A model generated the notes under the pieces. It saw only the letters and a list, made by a program, of their open reading frames with translations, had not been told where the DNA came from and did no database searches. Made by a program: the position numbers and the translations under genes. From Maribacter aquivivus (lineage in GTDB: Bacteria > Bacteroidota > Bacteroidia > Flavobacteriales > Flavobacteriaceae): a stretch of DNA of 64,000 nt. Shown in pieces: positions 1-9,862 of this stretch. Position 1 is the first letter of the stretch. Every line of letters begins with the position of its first letter. The DNA lies in the NCBI RefSeq assembly GCF_900142175.1, contig NZ_FQZX01000001.1, forward strand, positions 1,984,001 to 2,048,000. The letters are read 5' to 3'.

Positions 1-370
1 CCTCAGAAAACATATTGGCTAAAGTTTTCTCATTTTCTCGTAATAAAGACCAGCCGCCAACGGTATGCCAAACACCAGTGCTGTTTGCATATCTGCCGGT
101 CATTAAACCAGCTCGTGTTGGTGCGCAAGTTGGTCCTACATGAAAATTGGTTAAATGTGTACTTTCTGTGTAAAAAGCATCCATATTAGGTGTTTTGATT
201 ATTGAATTACCATGTGCACCTACATCACCATATCCCTGGTCATCTGTAATAACTAAGATTACGTTTGGCTTAATAATTTCACCAATATTGCTTTTATTTT
301 CCTGTTTGCCAACACAGGCTATTAACAGAATAAAACTTAAAAATAAATGGAGTTTTGAGTTAGTAGACAT
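1..370 (-). CDS. S1-family sulfatase, N-terminal part (cut by window edge)
   Basis: This is the first 123 codons of a formylglycine-dependent sulfatase whose 3' end lies left of the window. An ATG at 370 gives a lipoprotein signal peptide (lipobox LIAC, Cys19). It is followed by the metal-binding start of the alkaline-phosphatase fold (ITDDQGYGDVG, about residues 41-51) and the sulfatase signature C-A-P-T-R at Cys82, the cysteine converted to formylglycine, then AGLMTGRY. A lipoprotein would act in the periplasm or at the outer membrane. It lies 22 bp downstream of the GH2 at 393-3272 on the same strand, so it is probably in the GH16-GH2-sulfatase operon. The substrate cannot be read from this fragment; sulfated galactan is inferred from the neighbours. 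Confidence 0.9.
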   Translation of the reverse strand, partial: MSTNSKLHLFLSFILLIACVGKQENKSNIGEIIKPNVILVITDDQGYGDVGAHGNSIIKTPNMDAFYTESTHLTNFHVGPTCAPTRAGLMTGRYANSTGVWHTVGGWSLLRENEKTLANMFSE

Positions 371-392
371 TTTTTTTTAAAGTTAAATTGAG

Positions 393-3272
393 TTATTTAA
401 TCTGTTTTAAAATCAAGCCATTTAACCAAAGGCTGCCTTTTTCGTTTTTACTTTTAAATTTTAAAGTTACAGGATTGGAACCATCGGATATTATCATTGA
501 TTTTATTGAAATTGGTCTGCGTTCACCACTACTACTATTGTCATAGTAATTAACAATATGGTCGTCAGAAGTTCTAGTAAATTTACCGTCAGCATCTTCA
601 ACAGTTACTTCTATATCGTTTGTTAATTTAATATCTGTTTTTCGTGCATGATGAAAAGTTTCTAAAGTATACTTACCTGCATTTAAATTTGTCAATTTCA
701 TTTGAACTTCACCTTTTTCAACAAATACACCATCTGTGCCTACAAAACTTAAATCGCCTAACATGCTAGTACCATCACCTAACCAATTAATTTTTTGGCT
801 ACTACTTATTGCTATGTTTGTATTTGTTTCTTTGATAGAATAACTTAATTGCTGATCAGAATTTCCTGTCCATTCTTCCCATTCAAATTGTACTAATTGC
901 TTCTCTCCTCCAATATCGACCCTAGTAATCGGATAATCGTAAATGGGTGTCGCATTATTGGCAATTTCATTAGTGTTAAATTTTACGGTTTTAATAGATG
1001 CTTTTCCAGATTTGATGCCTGCTGCTTTTGCAGTAACGGTTATTGATCCAAAATCAGAAGTACCTTTTACGTAAATAGCTGCTACGCCATTATATGCTAA
1101 TGCAGGATTAGCATAAATTTTTCCATTGTCTATTAATTCACCTGCGCCAGAAACTGAAAACTGAATTTCTTTTTTAGCAGCGGTAACTACTTCGTTGTTT
1201 TCGTCTAAAATAGAGGCGTAAACTAATCTTATATCTGACCCACCTGCATAAAAAGGTTGATCGGTTATATTATATTCTACATGTAAATGATGTGGTTTTC
1301 CTTCTTTCTCTCTGATAAATTCTATGACTTTTTCTCCATTGGAATACCCTATGGCCTTTAAAGTGCCTTCTTTCCAATTGTGCTTAAATGTAAAAGAAGG
1401 ATGATTTAAATTGAGTTTGGTAAGTTCATTATCTGGTAATTGTCTCGCGATTAATTCGTTGTTATAGTATAAGGCGACTTCTTGGCAATTACTGAAAACA
1501 CGAACTTTTCCATCTTTAGATACCGTTTCATCAGCAATGTGAACAATAGGCTTTTCAACCAATTCTGATTGATACCAATAATACACAGGTTTAGGTACTC
1601 TATAAGGTGATAAAACACCGTACGTGGTCATAAAATCTCGTGACCATTGGTCATCCACAATATCGGGTTGTAAATGGTTGTAATCAGCACCTAGCCATGT
1701 AATGGCGGCAAAATTATTTTTATTACCCTTGTACCTGGATATATGAAATTGATTTACTTCTGAATTTGGAGAACTACCATGTTCCATAACCATGGTAAAA
1801 GCACTCTCTGGAAATTCTGTTCTTCTATAATCCATAGTTGCATGTACATCTGTAATGCCTTCATTTTTTGGTCCGTCCCATGGGGCAGAGGCAGAGGCGG
1901 TTAATCTAAAAGGATCTTCTTCTTTTGCCACGGTTTGCATTCTAGGAACAGGACCTCTATGGTTAATACCAGCTCCCCAAACAATTATTGATGGGTGATT
2001 TCTATGATTACGGATCATTGTTCTAGTAGCTTTTTCCAAATTTGAAAACCAATTGTCATCTCCCCATTCTATCCATGTAGAAGGTTCTTCATAAATAAAG
2101 ATCCCTAGTTCATCACAAGCTTTAATAAACGCATCATCTTGTGTGTAGTGCGAAAGCCTAATGATATTCATACCCGCATTTTTGTATTGTAATGCCTCAT
2201 TATAATGAAATGAGTTTGGTACGGCATCACCAATGTTAGGGTAACTTTGATGGCGATTGGCACCGACCAAGAACAAAGGCTCACCGTTTAAAACGAAACC
2301 TTTTCCTTTTTCTAAAGAAAATTTTCTGAAACCAAACGTGTTCTCTACAAAATCAACGGGTGTTTCGTTAGTATAAATGACTGAATTTACACGGTACAAA
2401 TAAGGAGAGTCTGGCGACCATAAATGGTAATCATCTTCTATGGTTGCAGATTGTCTAAAGGTGTGTGTAGTATTGGCAGCAATGCTTATTTCAGAAACTA
2501 ATTTTTTAATAACGTAGCCATCTCTATTGATTATGTGGGTTACAATATTAGTTTTCTTAGCTGTATCGTTTTCATTTTTTACCGTTGTTTTTATCGTTAC
2601 GGTACCGTTGTGTTTATTTACGGTTGGTGTTGTTATATGCACACCTGCATCAAAATCTTCCCAGTTATAATTTACATGTAGTTTATTAGTAGTTACTAAA
2701 TAGACATCTCTATATAATCCGCCATATTTTACGTAATCGGTTCTGTGGGGATCGGGAGCAATAACTTGACTATACGAATTGTCTGCTTTTATAGCAATGC
2801 TGTTTTCTTTACCCAATTGTACATAATCAGTAATGTCAAAATGAAAAGGAACATATCCGTTCACCGCATAGTTACCTACTAGCTCACCATTCACCCATAA
2901 TTCTGTAGCATTATGTACTGCTTCAAATTCCAAGAATACCTTATCAGAAGTATTGGCATTAATAGTTACTTTTTTTCGATACCAACTAATATCACGCAAA
3001 TACTTCTCTTGTACCCAAGTTTCTTTAATACTATCCATTTCATAAGAAACTAGCTGCGGTGTATGTGGAACGGATACATTTTGCCAGGTACTATCGTCAA
3101 AATCTATTGCGGTAGGTGAATTTGTTACATCGCCTAAATGAAATTTCCATCCAATATTTAAATTCGTTTTTGTTCTGTCGCCAGCATTAAACCCCTCTGG
3201 TAATTGTTGTGCCTTTACATGTGAAGACAATAAAAGAGCGATTATGATTATTTGTAATTTTTTCATTTTCAT
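393..3272 (-). CDS. GH2-family beta-galactosidase-like protein with altered acid/base position
   Basis: This 959-residue secreted protein has GH2 architecture: an N-terminal sugar-binding jelly roll (about residues 35-180), an Ig-like domain, a TIM barrel (about 310-600) and C-terminal beta domains that end in a galactose-binding-like module. The ATG at 3272 (MKMKK, then a hydrophobic signal peptide ending HVKAQ) is preferred; the longer frame to 3287 would start with TTG. The barrel has the NHPSIIVWG strand, but where GH2 enzymes have G-N-E (acid/base Glu) this protein has G-I-N (Asn437). The likely nucleophile Glu497 (VMEHG) is kept. It starts just 5' of the GH16 stop, so the two are translated from one message. 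An exo-beta-galactosidase on agar/porphyran oligosaccharides is inferred; the missing Glu makes activity uncertain. Confidence 0.85.
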   Translation of the reverse strand: MKMKKLQIIIIALLLSSHVKAQQLPEGFNAGDRTKTNLNIGWKFHLGDVTNSPTAIDFDDSTWQNVSVPHTPQLVSYEMDSIKETWVQEKYLRDISWYRKKVTINANTSDKVFLEFEAVHNATELWVNGELVGNYAVNGYVPFHFDITDYVQLGKENSIAIKADNSYSQVIAPDPHRTDYVKYGGLYRDVYLVTTNKLHVNYNWEDFDAGVHITTPTVNKHNGTVTIKTTVKNENDTAKKTNIVTHIINRDGYVIKKLVSEISIAANTTHTFRQSATIEDDYHLWSPDSPYLYRVNSVIYTNETPVDFVENTFGFRKFSLEKGKGFVLNGEPLFLVGANRHQSYPNIGDAVPNSFHYNEALQYKNAGMNIIRLSHYTQDDAFIKACDELGIFIYEEPSTWIEWGDDNWFSNLEKATRTMIRNHRNHPSIIVWGAGINHRGPVPRMQTVAKEEDPFRLTASASAPWDGPKNEGITDVHATMDYRRTEFPESAFTMVMEHGSSPNSEVNQFHISRYKGNKNNFAAITWLGADYNHLQPDIVDDQWSRDFMTTYGVLSPYRVPKPVYYWYQSELVEKPIVHIADETVSKDGKVRVFSNCQEVALYYNNELIARQLPDNELTKLNLNHPSFTFKHNWKEGTLKAIGYSNGEKVIEFIREKEGKPHHLHVEYNITDQPFYAGGSDIRLVYASILDENNEVVTAAKKEIQFSVSGAGELIDNGKIYANPALAYNGVAAIYVKGTSDFGSITVTAKAAGIKSGKASIKTVKFNTNEIANNATPIYDYPITRVDIGGEKQLVQFEWEEWTGNSDQQLSYSIKETNTNIAISSSQKINWLGDGTSMLGDLSFVGTDGVFVEKGEVQMKLTNLNAGKYTLETFHHARKTDIKLTNDIEVTVEDADGKFTRTSDDHIVNYYDNSSSGERRPISIKSMIISDGSNPVTLKFKSKNEKGSLWLNGLILKQIK

Positions 3273-3277
3273 TATTT

Positions 3278-4141
3278 CTATTTCCAAACTCTAAAATATT
3301 TTACGTGATATTCACCATTTAGCTTATTGTTATCCGGTAGGGCACCGAACCATTTGTTAGATTCACAATTAAAATTGACTTCTAAAGGTTGATGCCAATG
3401 TGTGTTCTTCGCCTCTCTAAATAGTATGCCATCTATATAGAAACGGATATATTCCTTGGTCCATTCTAGCCCCCAAACGTGATAATCTTTTTGTAGTTCT
3501 TCTGGGAAAAAATATTTTTTGGTTCTAGAGAAATGCTTTTTAACATCTCCATGTTCTTTTGGAGATTTAAATACATGAATATTTGAATTTAAATCATGGC
3601 GATTGTTTTCTACGCCAGGTGCGTTTTCACAGATATCAATTTCAGTCCACCAATCTTTATCTACGTTTGTCATCCAAAAACCAGAAACCCATGGCGTATC
3701 CATTAATTTAGCTTCAGCTTCAAAATAGCCATATAAAAATTTAGTTTTACTTTTTATAAAGCCTGTTGAATGCGTAAACTCATTAGGTAATTTTTCAGCT
3801 CCGTGTTGGTTTACCTTAATTACTAACTCCCCATTTTTTAGGCTCACATTTGATTCATGAAAATAAGTTGGTGGTCTACCTTTCCATTTTGGATTATTGG
3901 GATACCATCTACTGTAATTCAAATTATTACCCTCAAATTCATCAGAATATTTTTTTATTAGTTTCCAACTTTTAGAATTTTGTTGGTCGGATAGGGGATA
4001 AGCAGAATTTACCCTTTCAATACTATTTTTAAGTTCAATAGAGTCTATATACTTTTTTGGAGGAATAGTCAGGTCTTGGGCAATAATTTTTGATGCTATA
4101 AAGAACAAAACCATAACATGTTGGATTTTTACAAACCTCAT
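3278..4141 (-). CDS. GH16 endo-galactanase (porphyranase/agarase type)
   Basis: This secreted GH16 glycoside hydrolase of 287 residues has a cleavable signal peptide ending at about residue 21 (IIAQ). The catalytic strand reads WTEIDICE: nucleophile Glu167, assisting Asp169 and acid/base Glu172, the E-x-D-x-x-E form of GH16. The catalytic domain fills residues 60-287 with no extra carbohydrate-binding module. The family includes beta-agarases, beta-porphyranases and kappa-carrageenases. The neighbours (GH2, sulfatases, L-galactose and anhydro-L-galactose pathways in the window) favour porphyranase or agarase, but motif reading alone does not separate these. It is the first gene of the operon that continues through GH2 and the edge sulfatase, and it lies behind a terminator at 4303-4335. 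Confidence 0.88.
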   Translation of the reverse strand: MRFVKIQHVMVLFFIASKIIAQDLTIPPKKYIDSIELKNSIERVNSAYPLSDQQNSKSWKLIKKYSDEFEGNNLNYSRWYPNNPKWKGRPPTYFHESNVSLKNGELVIKVNQHGAEKLPNEFTHSTGFIKSKTKFLYGYFEAEAKLMDTPWVSGFWMTNVDKDWWTEIDICENAPGVENNRHDLNSNIHVFKSPKEHGDVKKHFSRTKKYFFPEELQKDYHVWGLEWTKEYIRFYIDGILFREAKNTHWHQPLEVNFNCESNKWFGALPDNNKLNGEYHVKYFRVWK

Positions 4142-4302
4142 TTACTTCGTTATTTAAATTTGAAATAAAATTATTCTATAAGAGCAACTTGTTAAATTAT
4201 AGATGGCCGGAAAACTAACACATATGGTTAATTACAACAATAGTTATCAATAAATGAAATTTACTCACCTACTTAATGTTGTTTTACTTGAAAGAATGAG
4301 AT

Positions 4303-4335
4303 AAAAAAAGGCTTTGAATAAAAATTCAAAGCCTT
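4303..4335 (-). terminator. Intrinsic terminator of the sulfatase-GH2 operon
   Basis: AAGGCTTTGAAT / ATTCAAAGCCTT forms a perfect 12-bp stem with a 4-nt loop. It is followed on the minus strand by a T run (plus-strand A run at 4303-4309). It lies 22 bp past the stop of the sulfatase at 4357. Confidence 0.85.
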
Positions 4336-4356
4336 AATGGTATGGGTTGATATAAA

Positions 4357-5946
4357 TTATTTTAATTCTAATTCTTTAATTTTCGTTTTTTCGGTACCCC
4401 TTAATTTTTCATAGGTTGTTATCATTTCTTTCAGTTTTTCAGTATTGGTTTCTGCGAGGTTATTATCTTGTGCTCTATCTTCTTTTATATTGTAAAGTTG
4501 ATATGCTTCAGAAACACCTAATTCAATTTTAACCTGGTCATTGAAAGAACTGCCTTCATATGGCGGAATCAGTATCCAATCTCCGCTTCTTAATGCAGTT
4601 TTTTGGCTGGCTTCCAAAATAAGATCGGTTCTGCCACTCTTTGTTTTACCCAATAAGGCATCTATTATATCTTTACTGTCATCTGTTTTTTGAGTGCTAC
4701 CTGTTAAACTGGCCAAAGAGTTTAATAAGTCTATTTGACAAACTAACGCTTCTGAAACTGTTGGTTTTATTGTTCCTTTCCAATATGTTATAAAAGGCAC
4801 ATGAGTGCCGGCATCGAATAGACTATATTTCCCACCTCTTAATCCGCCTGCCGGGGTATGCTTTCCTAATTTCTCTACGGCATCATCATAATAACCATCA
4901 TTTAGCACCGGACCATTATCACTGGTGAAAACAATTAAGGTATTTTCTAAAATACCCTCATTTTCTAATGTTTTCATAAATTCACCAATAACCCAATCTG
5001 CCTCAAGAATAACATCGCCACGTGGTCCCATACCAGATTTGCCAACAAAACGTGGATGAGGTGTTCTTGGTACATGTGGTTGTTGAAGTGCATAGTAAAG
5101 AAAGAAGGGTTCTTTTTTATGATCTTTGACATATGCCTGAGCTTTTTCTAAAAAGTGATCGGCCATATCTACATCGCTCCATTTGGCATCTTCCCCACCT
5201 TTCATAAAACCAATTCTAGGAATACCGTTAACAATACTGTTATTATGACCGTGATGCCATTTCATATTCAGTAATTCAGGATTGTCCTTTCCTGTAGGTT
5301 GATTGTCATAATTTTTAGAATAATCTATTTCTATAGGGTCATTTGGGTCTAAACCATCTACATGACCATCTTTTATATACACTGTGGGTACACGATCTTG
5401 TGTCGCTGCCATGATATAAGAATAATCAAAACCAACTTCATTAGGACCTGGTGATACTCTCTCATTCCAGTTTACATGTCCGGTGCCGAGACCTAAATGC
5501 CATTTACCCACAATACCGGTTGCATAACCTTGTTCTTTTAACATTTTAGGAACGGTCATTTGGTTTGTACTAATAATTAATGGTGCGGTACCCGGTAATA
5601 TTTGTGCATCTTTATTTCTCCATGGGTATACTCCGGTTAAAATACCATAACGACTGGGAGTACAAGTTGCTGAAGTAGCATAACCATTAGTGAAACGGAC
5701 ACCGCCATTTGCCAAATTATCAATGTTTGGTGTGTTAATTTCTGTGGCACCGTTGGCACTTATATCGCCGTAACCTAAATCATCTAGATAAATAACTACA
5801 ATATTTGGTTGTACAATAGTATCTGCTTCTTTAGAAATATCGTTTTGGATATTTTTATTAGTCTCTTTGCAACTAAATGCAAATAATATTAAGAGCGACA
5901 GATAAAACTTGTGGATAATAAATTTTGTTTTAATAATCTGGTTCAT
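4357..5946 (-). CDS. S1-family sulfatase (lipoprotein)
   Basis: This 529-residue formylglycine-dependent sulfatase hydrolyses a sulfate ester, probably on a galactan fragment. It has a lipobox (AFSC, Cys26), the metal site VIYLDDLGYGD (about 51-61) and the signature C-T-P-S-R at Cys95 followed by YGILTGVYPWR. A downstream FTSDNGP motif supplies further metal ligands. It is the last gene of the operon 11383-4357, 12 bp after the next sulfatase, and is followed by a strong terminator. The arylsulfatase-type sequence suggests an exo-acting enzyme, but the sulfated position cannot be assigned from the sequence. Confidence 0.93.
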   Translation of the reverse strand: MNQIIKTKFIIHKFYLSLLILFAFSCKETNKNIQNDISKEADTIVQPNIVVIYLDDLGYGDISANGATEINTPNIDNLANGGVRFTNGYATSATCTPSRYGILTGVYPWRNKDAQILPGTAPLIISTNQMTVPKMLKEQGYATGIVGKWHLGLGTGHVNWNERVSPGPNEVGFDYSYIMAATQDRVPTVYIKDGHVDGLDPNDPIEIDYSKNYDNQPTGKDNPELLNMKWHHGHNNSIVNGIPRIGFMKGGEDAKWSDVDMADHFLEKAQAYVKDHKKEPFFLYYALQQPHVPRTPHPRFVGKSGMGPRGDVILEADWVIGEFMKTLENEGILENTLIVFTSDNGPVLNDGYYDDAVEKLGKHTPAGGLRGGKYSLFDAGTHVPFITYWKGTIKPTVSEALVCQIDLLNSLASLTGSTQKTDDSKDIIDALLGKTKSGRTDLILEASQKTALRSGDWILIPPYEGSSFNDQVKIELGVSEAYQLYNIKEDRAQDNNLAETNTEKLKEMITTYEKLRGTEKTKIKELELK

Positions 5947-5958
5947 TGGTTTGTTATT

Positions 5959-7347
5959 TTAATTCTTTTTTAATGAGTTATTTCTGTCTTGTTCCAATTT
6001 GTTTTCTTCTTTGATAACATTTTTTGCGTGAGGGTCTAACCAACCTGGTGCTATATTCTTTGCATCCCATTTTTTATATTCATTTTCTAAATCTAGGCAA
6101 ATTTCTGAATTTGTAGATGCAATATCATTTCGCTCTAGTTGATCATTTTCTAAATCGAATAATAGTGTTTTATTCTTATAGGCACTTTTGTACAACTTGT
6201 ATTTTCCTTTTCTAACGGCATACTCAAAATTGCCAGATGATCGCCAAAATAACGTCTCATGCGGATTTTCTTTATTTACATTTAAAATGTAGGGTAGTAA
6301 GTCAACACCATCTAATTGACTTTCATCAACTGAATCGCCACCTGCAGCATTTAAAAGTGTTGGAAATAAATCTAAAGAGGATATGGGTTTGCTGAAAATT
6401 TGATTTGCTTTTATTTTATTAGACCATGTTATAAAGAATGGAACTTTTAATCCTCCTTCAAACAACATGCCTTTATGCCCTCGGTTAGGTCTGTTATCTG
6501 CATGTTGAATTCTACCTCCATTATCACTTAAAAATACCAGGATAGTGTTCTCTTTTATACCATTAGCTACCAATGTAGAATCTATTTTACCAACATTGGT
6601 ATCAACTGCATTTACCATTGCTGCATAAATACTTCTACCGGCATATTCTATATGTTTGGTTTTTTCTAAATACTCTTTAGTTGCATGGTCAGGTGAGTGG
6701 GGTGCGTTATATGCTAAATAGATAAAAAATGGTTTATCATCCTTTTTATTGATAAAGTCTATGGTCTCGTTTGTAAAATCATCGGTTAAATATGATAATT
6801 CATTTTCAGGTACTGTTTTTCTATTTCTGTAAATAGTCTGAATTTCATTTTTTGACTCCCCCCAATAGTTCATTCCACCGCCAGGAAAACCAAACCAATG
6901 ATCGAAACCTTGAGCAGGTGGATACAAATCTGGATGATCTCCTAAGTGCCATTTTCCTATAGCACTTGTTCTATAGCCTTGCTCTTTTAAAGCTTCAGAA
7001 ATCATTTTTTCTGATAAGGGTGTACCAATACTTGCATCATTTTCTCCATCATAGGGCATATTACAATCATGACCAAAACGAGCTTGGTAACGACCGGTTA
7101 ACAAACCAGCTCTTGACGGACTACAATAGGGATGAGACACATACCCGTTTGAAAAAGTGACACCTTCGCTTGCAAGCCTGTCTAAATTTGGAGTGGGAAT
7201 ATCTGTGGCACCATTAAAGCCAACATCTGCCCAACCTTGATCATCTGTCAGAATTACGATAATGTTTGGTTGCTCTTGGCTAAAGACGGTAGTATAGCTA
7301 GAAAAAATTAAAAGAAGTATAGAAGGTAGTAAAGTGTATTTATTCAT
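5959..7347 (-). CDS. S1-family sulfatase (secreted)
   Basis: This 462-residue sulfatase has a classical signal peptide (cleavage after about residue 23, VFSQ). The metal motif is VILTDDQGWADVG (about 31-43), and the signature C-S-P-S-R at Cys75 is followed by AGLLTGRYQARFGH. FLSDNGG and the H-K-G-M-L-F-E-G-G stretch are typical of S1. Its ATG overlaps the stop of the upstream GH2 by one base (TAATG arrangement), so the two are translationally coupled. That suggests desulfation and exo-galactosidase action on the same oligosaccharide. The regiospecificity is unknown. Confidence 0.93.
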   Translation of the reverse strand: MNKYTLLPSILLLIFSSYTTVFSQEQPNIIVILTDDQGWADVGFNGATDIPTPNLDRLASEGVTFSNGYVSHPYCSPSRAGLLTGRYQARFGHDCNMPYDGENDASIGTPLSEKMISEALKEQGYRTSAIGKWHLGDHPDLYPPAQGFDHWFGFPGGGMNYWGESKNEIQTIYRNRKTVPENELSYLTDDFTNETIDFINKKDDKPFFIYLAYNAPHSPDHATKEYLEKTKHIEYAGRSIYAAMVNAVDTNVGKIDSTLVANGIKENTILVFLSDNGGRIQHADNRPNRGHKGMLFEGGLKVPFFITWSNKIKANQIFSKPISSLDLFPTLLNAAGGDSVDESQLDGVDLLPYILNVNKENPHETLFWRSSGNFEYAVRKGKYKLYKSAYKNKTLLFDLENDQLERNDIASTNSEICLDLENEYKKWDAKNIAPGWLDPHAKNVIKEENKLEQDRNNSLKKN

Positions 7348-9845
7348 TATTTTGTTTTTATGGTAATGGTAGTTGAATTTAGATTGTCTGAACTTGCCGT
7401 AATTTTAATTTCGCCCGGTGTTTCTGTAGATTTTAAAATTGCCAAACTTTTTCCGTAAAACGATTTAATATGTTTTTCTTTGAACGATTCTAAAGAGGCA
7501 GAGTTCCCATTACCTACGGCTTCTAAAACTCCATTACCGGTAACTTCAAAATTCACCAAATTATCAGCGTTTGGACATAAATTACCTTCTTCGTCTTCAA
7601 CTCTAACCGTTATAAAAGAGAGGTCTTTGCCATCTGAATCTATAGTGCTTCTATCTGCTAGTAAAGATATTTTAGCAGGTTTACCAGCTGTTTTTATTTC
7701 TTTTGTTGCTACTTGCTTTCCATCTTTATATGCTACTACTTTTAAACTGCCCGGTTGATAAGGTACATTCCAAGATAATCTGTATTTAGATTTGTAAATA
7801 CCTCTTTTGAAGCCATAACCTGAATCTAAAAAACCTCTATATTCGGTAAAAACATCAGTTAAATCTTTGCCTTTTACTTTTTTTCCAAATGATTTACCGT
7901 TAACGAAAAGTTCTACTTCATCTGCATTGGTGTAAGCGTATACAGGGATAGTTTCTCCTTCTTTTCCTTCCCAGTTCCAGTGTGGTAATACGTGTACCAT
8001 AGGTTCTGTTGTCCATTGACTTTGGTATAGATAGAAACGATCTTTAGCGAAACCGCATAAATCAACAGGGGCAAAGTAAGAAGCATGAGAAGGCCAATCG
8101 TCGTTCCAGTATCCATTGGTAGAATTATCTCTACCACCATAAGGCGTTGGCTCCCCTAAATAATCAAATCCTGTCCAAATGAATTCACCTAAAGAATGCG
8201 GATTAGCTTCTTGTGCAGCAAATTCTATATCTGGCGCATATGCCCAAGATGGACCAACGGTAACATCATAACTAGAAACCTGGTTGGTCTCTTTATTGAC
8301 AGTGTAGGCCTGGGGAATTTCGTAAAATCCTCTTGTGCTTGTTTGTGATGAGGTTTCTGAACCGTAAAAAATCATGTCAGGGTTTTGCTCCCTTATTTCA
8401 CCATAATAAGCGGGTTTGTAATTTACCCCTACCACATCTATCTGTTGCGCCAATTTATTTGTAAAAGATGCAGGATAATAGTTGAAGCCCGCAGTTGTGG
8501 GTCTTGTATTATCTTCATCATGGCAAATGTCATTTAACATTTTAGCTATTTTCCACCCATCGGCTTTAGATTGCTCTAAAATTTCGTTACCGATACTCCA
8601 CATAATTACAGATGGGTGGTTGCGGTCTCTTTTTATCATATCCCGCAAATCAATTTCAGCCCATTCATCAAAATAATTACTATATCCGTTAGGTACTTTA
8701 GGCAATTTCCATTCATCAAAAGCTTCGTCAATGACTACAATGCCTAGCCTATCGCATACTTGTAACATTTCTGGCGACGGCGGGTTGTGACTTGTACGTA
8801 AAGCATTTGCGCCCATTTCTTGCATAATTTGCATTTGGCGTTCTGTAGCTCTGTAATTAACAGCAGCGCCTAATGGACCTAAATCATGGTGCATACAAAC
8901 CCCATTGAGTTCTACGGCATTTCCGTTCAAGTAGAAACCTTCTTTTTTAAATTCGATAGTTCTTATGCCAAACTCTGTTTCGTATTCATCAACAAGCTGA
9001 CCATCAATTTTAACCCTACTTATGGCTTTATATAAATTGGGCATACCAATAGCCCATAACTTTGGGTTATTTATTTCAATCTCTTGAATTTGCTTGTTCT
9101 CAGATTTTTTTAAAAGTGATATGGTTGATGTACTTTCGGCAACATTGTTATTTTCAGTATCTAAAATGGTGGTTTCTAAAGTTACTTCTGAAACATTTTC
9201 TGAAGTATTTTTAATTTTGGTTTCAACTTTAATCAATGCTTTCTCTGAAGTGGCAATTGGAGTAGTGATGTAAGTTCCCCATTGCGGAATATGTATTGCA
9301 TTATTTATTTTTAAGCGTACGTTTCTGTAAATACCTGCACCAGGATACCAGCGTTCAGATAATAGTTCTGGTGCTAATTGTACGGCAATAACATTTTCTT
9401 CGCCGAACTTAATGTATGGTGTTAGATAATATTCAAAACCACTGTAGCCATAGTGTCTTTTACCCACAAATTTTCCATTAATGAAAACTTTAGAATTATC
9501 CATAACACCATCAAATTCTATAGATATTTGTTTGTCTTCATTCTCTTTACCTATTGTAAAATGCTTTCGGTACCAAGCAATACCATCAATGGTTAAACCA
9601 CCGTTTCTAGCATTATTGATACTGTCAAAGGGCATTTCTATAGCCCAATCATGAGGCACGCTTACTTTTTGCCATTGGCTATCATCTAGCTTAATTTTTC
9701 CGCCATTTTCGATTGTGTCTTTTACAAATAACCAGTCTTTGTTAAAATCTATATCAACAATTACCGCTTCTTCTTTTGGTTGACAAGAGGTAACCAAAAG
9801 TGTCATTAATACTATTTTGAAAACTGCGATTTTATAAAGCTTCAT
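7347..9845 (-). CDS. GH2 beta-galactosidase (lipoprotein)
   Basis: This 832-residue GH2 enzyme has a lipobox (VTSC, Cys21) and should be membrane-anchored facing the periplasm. It has a sugar-binding jelly roll (about 35-185), an Ig-like domain, a TIM barrel (about 290-600) and C-terminal Ig-like/DUF4982-type domains. The catalytic residues are intact: acid/base Glu421 in WSIGNE and nucleophile Glu497 in YGSETS. It is coupled to the sulfatase at 5959 and follows the sulfatase at 9863 by 17 bp. The family activity is beta-galactosidase, though some GH2 members are beta-glucuronidases or mannosidases. Context favours release of galactose or 6-O-methyl-galactose from agar/porphyran oligosaccharides. 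Confidence 0.9.
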   Translation of the reverse strand: MKLYKIAVFKIVLMTLLVTSCQPKEEAVIVDIDFNKDWLFVKDTIENGGKIKLDDSQWQKVSVPHDWAIEMPFDSINNARNGGLTIDGIAWYRKHFTIGKENEDKQISIEFDGVMDNSKVFINGKFVGKRHYGYSGFEYYLTPYIKFGEENVIAVQLAPELLSERWYPGAGIYRNVRLKINNAIHIPQWGTYITTPIATSEKALIKVETKIKNTSENVSEVTLETTILDTENNNVAESTSTISLLKKSENKQIQEIEINNPKLWAIGMPNLYKAISRVKIDGQLVDEYETEFGIRTIEFKKEGFYLNGNAVELNGVCMHHDLGPLGAAVNYRATERQMQIMQEMGANALRTSHNPPSPEMLQVCDRLGIVVIDEAFDEWKLPKVPNGYSNYFDEWAEIDLRDMIKRDRNHPSVIMWSIGNEILEQSKADGWKIAKMLNDICHDEDNTRPTTAGFNYYPASFTNKLAQQIDVVGVNYKPAYYGEIREQNPDMIFYGSETSSQTSTRGFYEIPQAYTVNKETNQVSSYDVTVGPSWAYAPDIEFAAQEANPHSLGEFIWTGFDYLGEPTPYGGRDNSTNGYWNDDWPSHASYFAPVDLCGFAKDRFYLYQSQWTTEPMVHVLPHWNWEGKEGETIPVYAYTNADEVELFVNGKSFGKKVKGKDLTDVFTEYRGFLDSGYGFKRGIYKSKYRLSWNVPYQPGSLKVVAYKDGKQVATKEIKTAGKPAKISLLADRSTIDSDGKDLSFITVRVEDEEGNLCPNADNLVNFEVTGNGVLEAVGNGNSASLESFKEKHIKSFYGKSLAILKSTETPGEIKITASSDNLNSTTITIKTK

Positions 9846-9862
9846 TCTTTAAATTTCTATAA

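Noticed and set aside
195..380. Plus-strand ORF of 61 codons at the left edge
   Set aside because: It is antisense to the sulfatase with the clear C-A-P-T-R signature and has no ribosome binding site or family resemblance.
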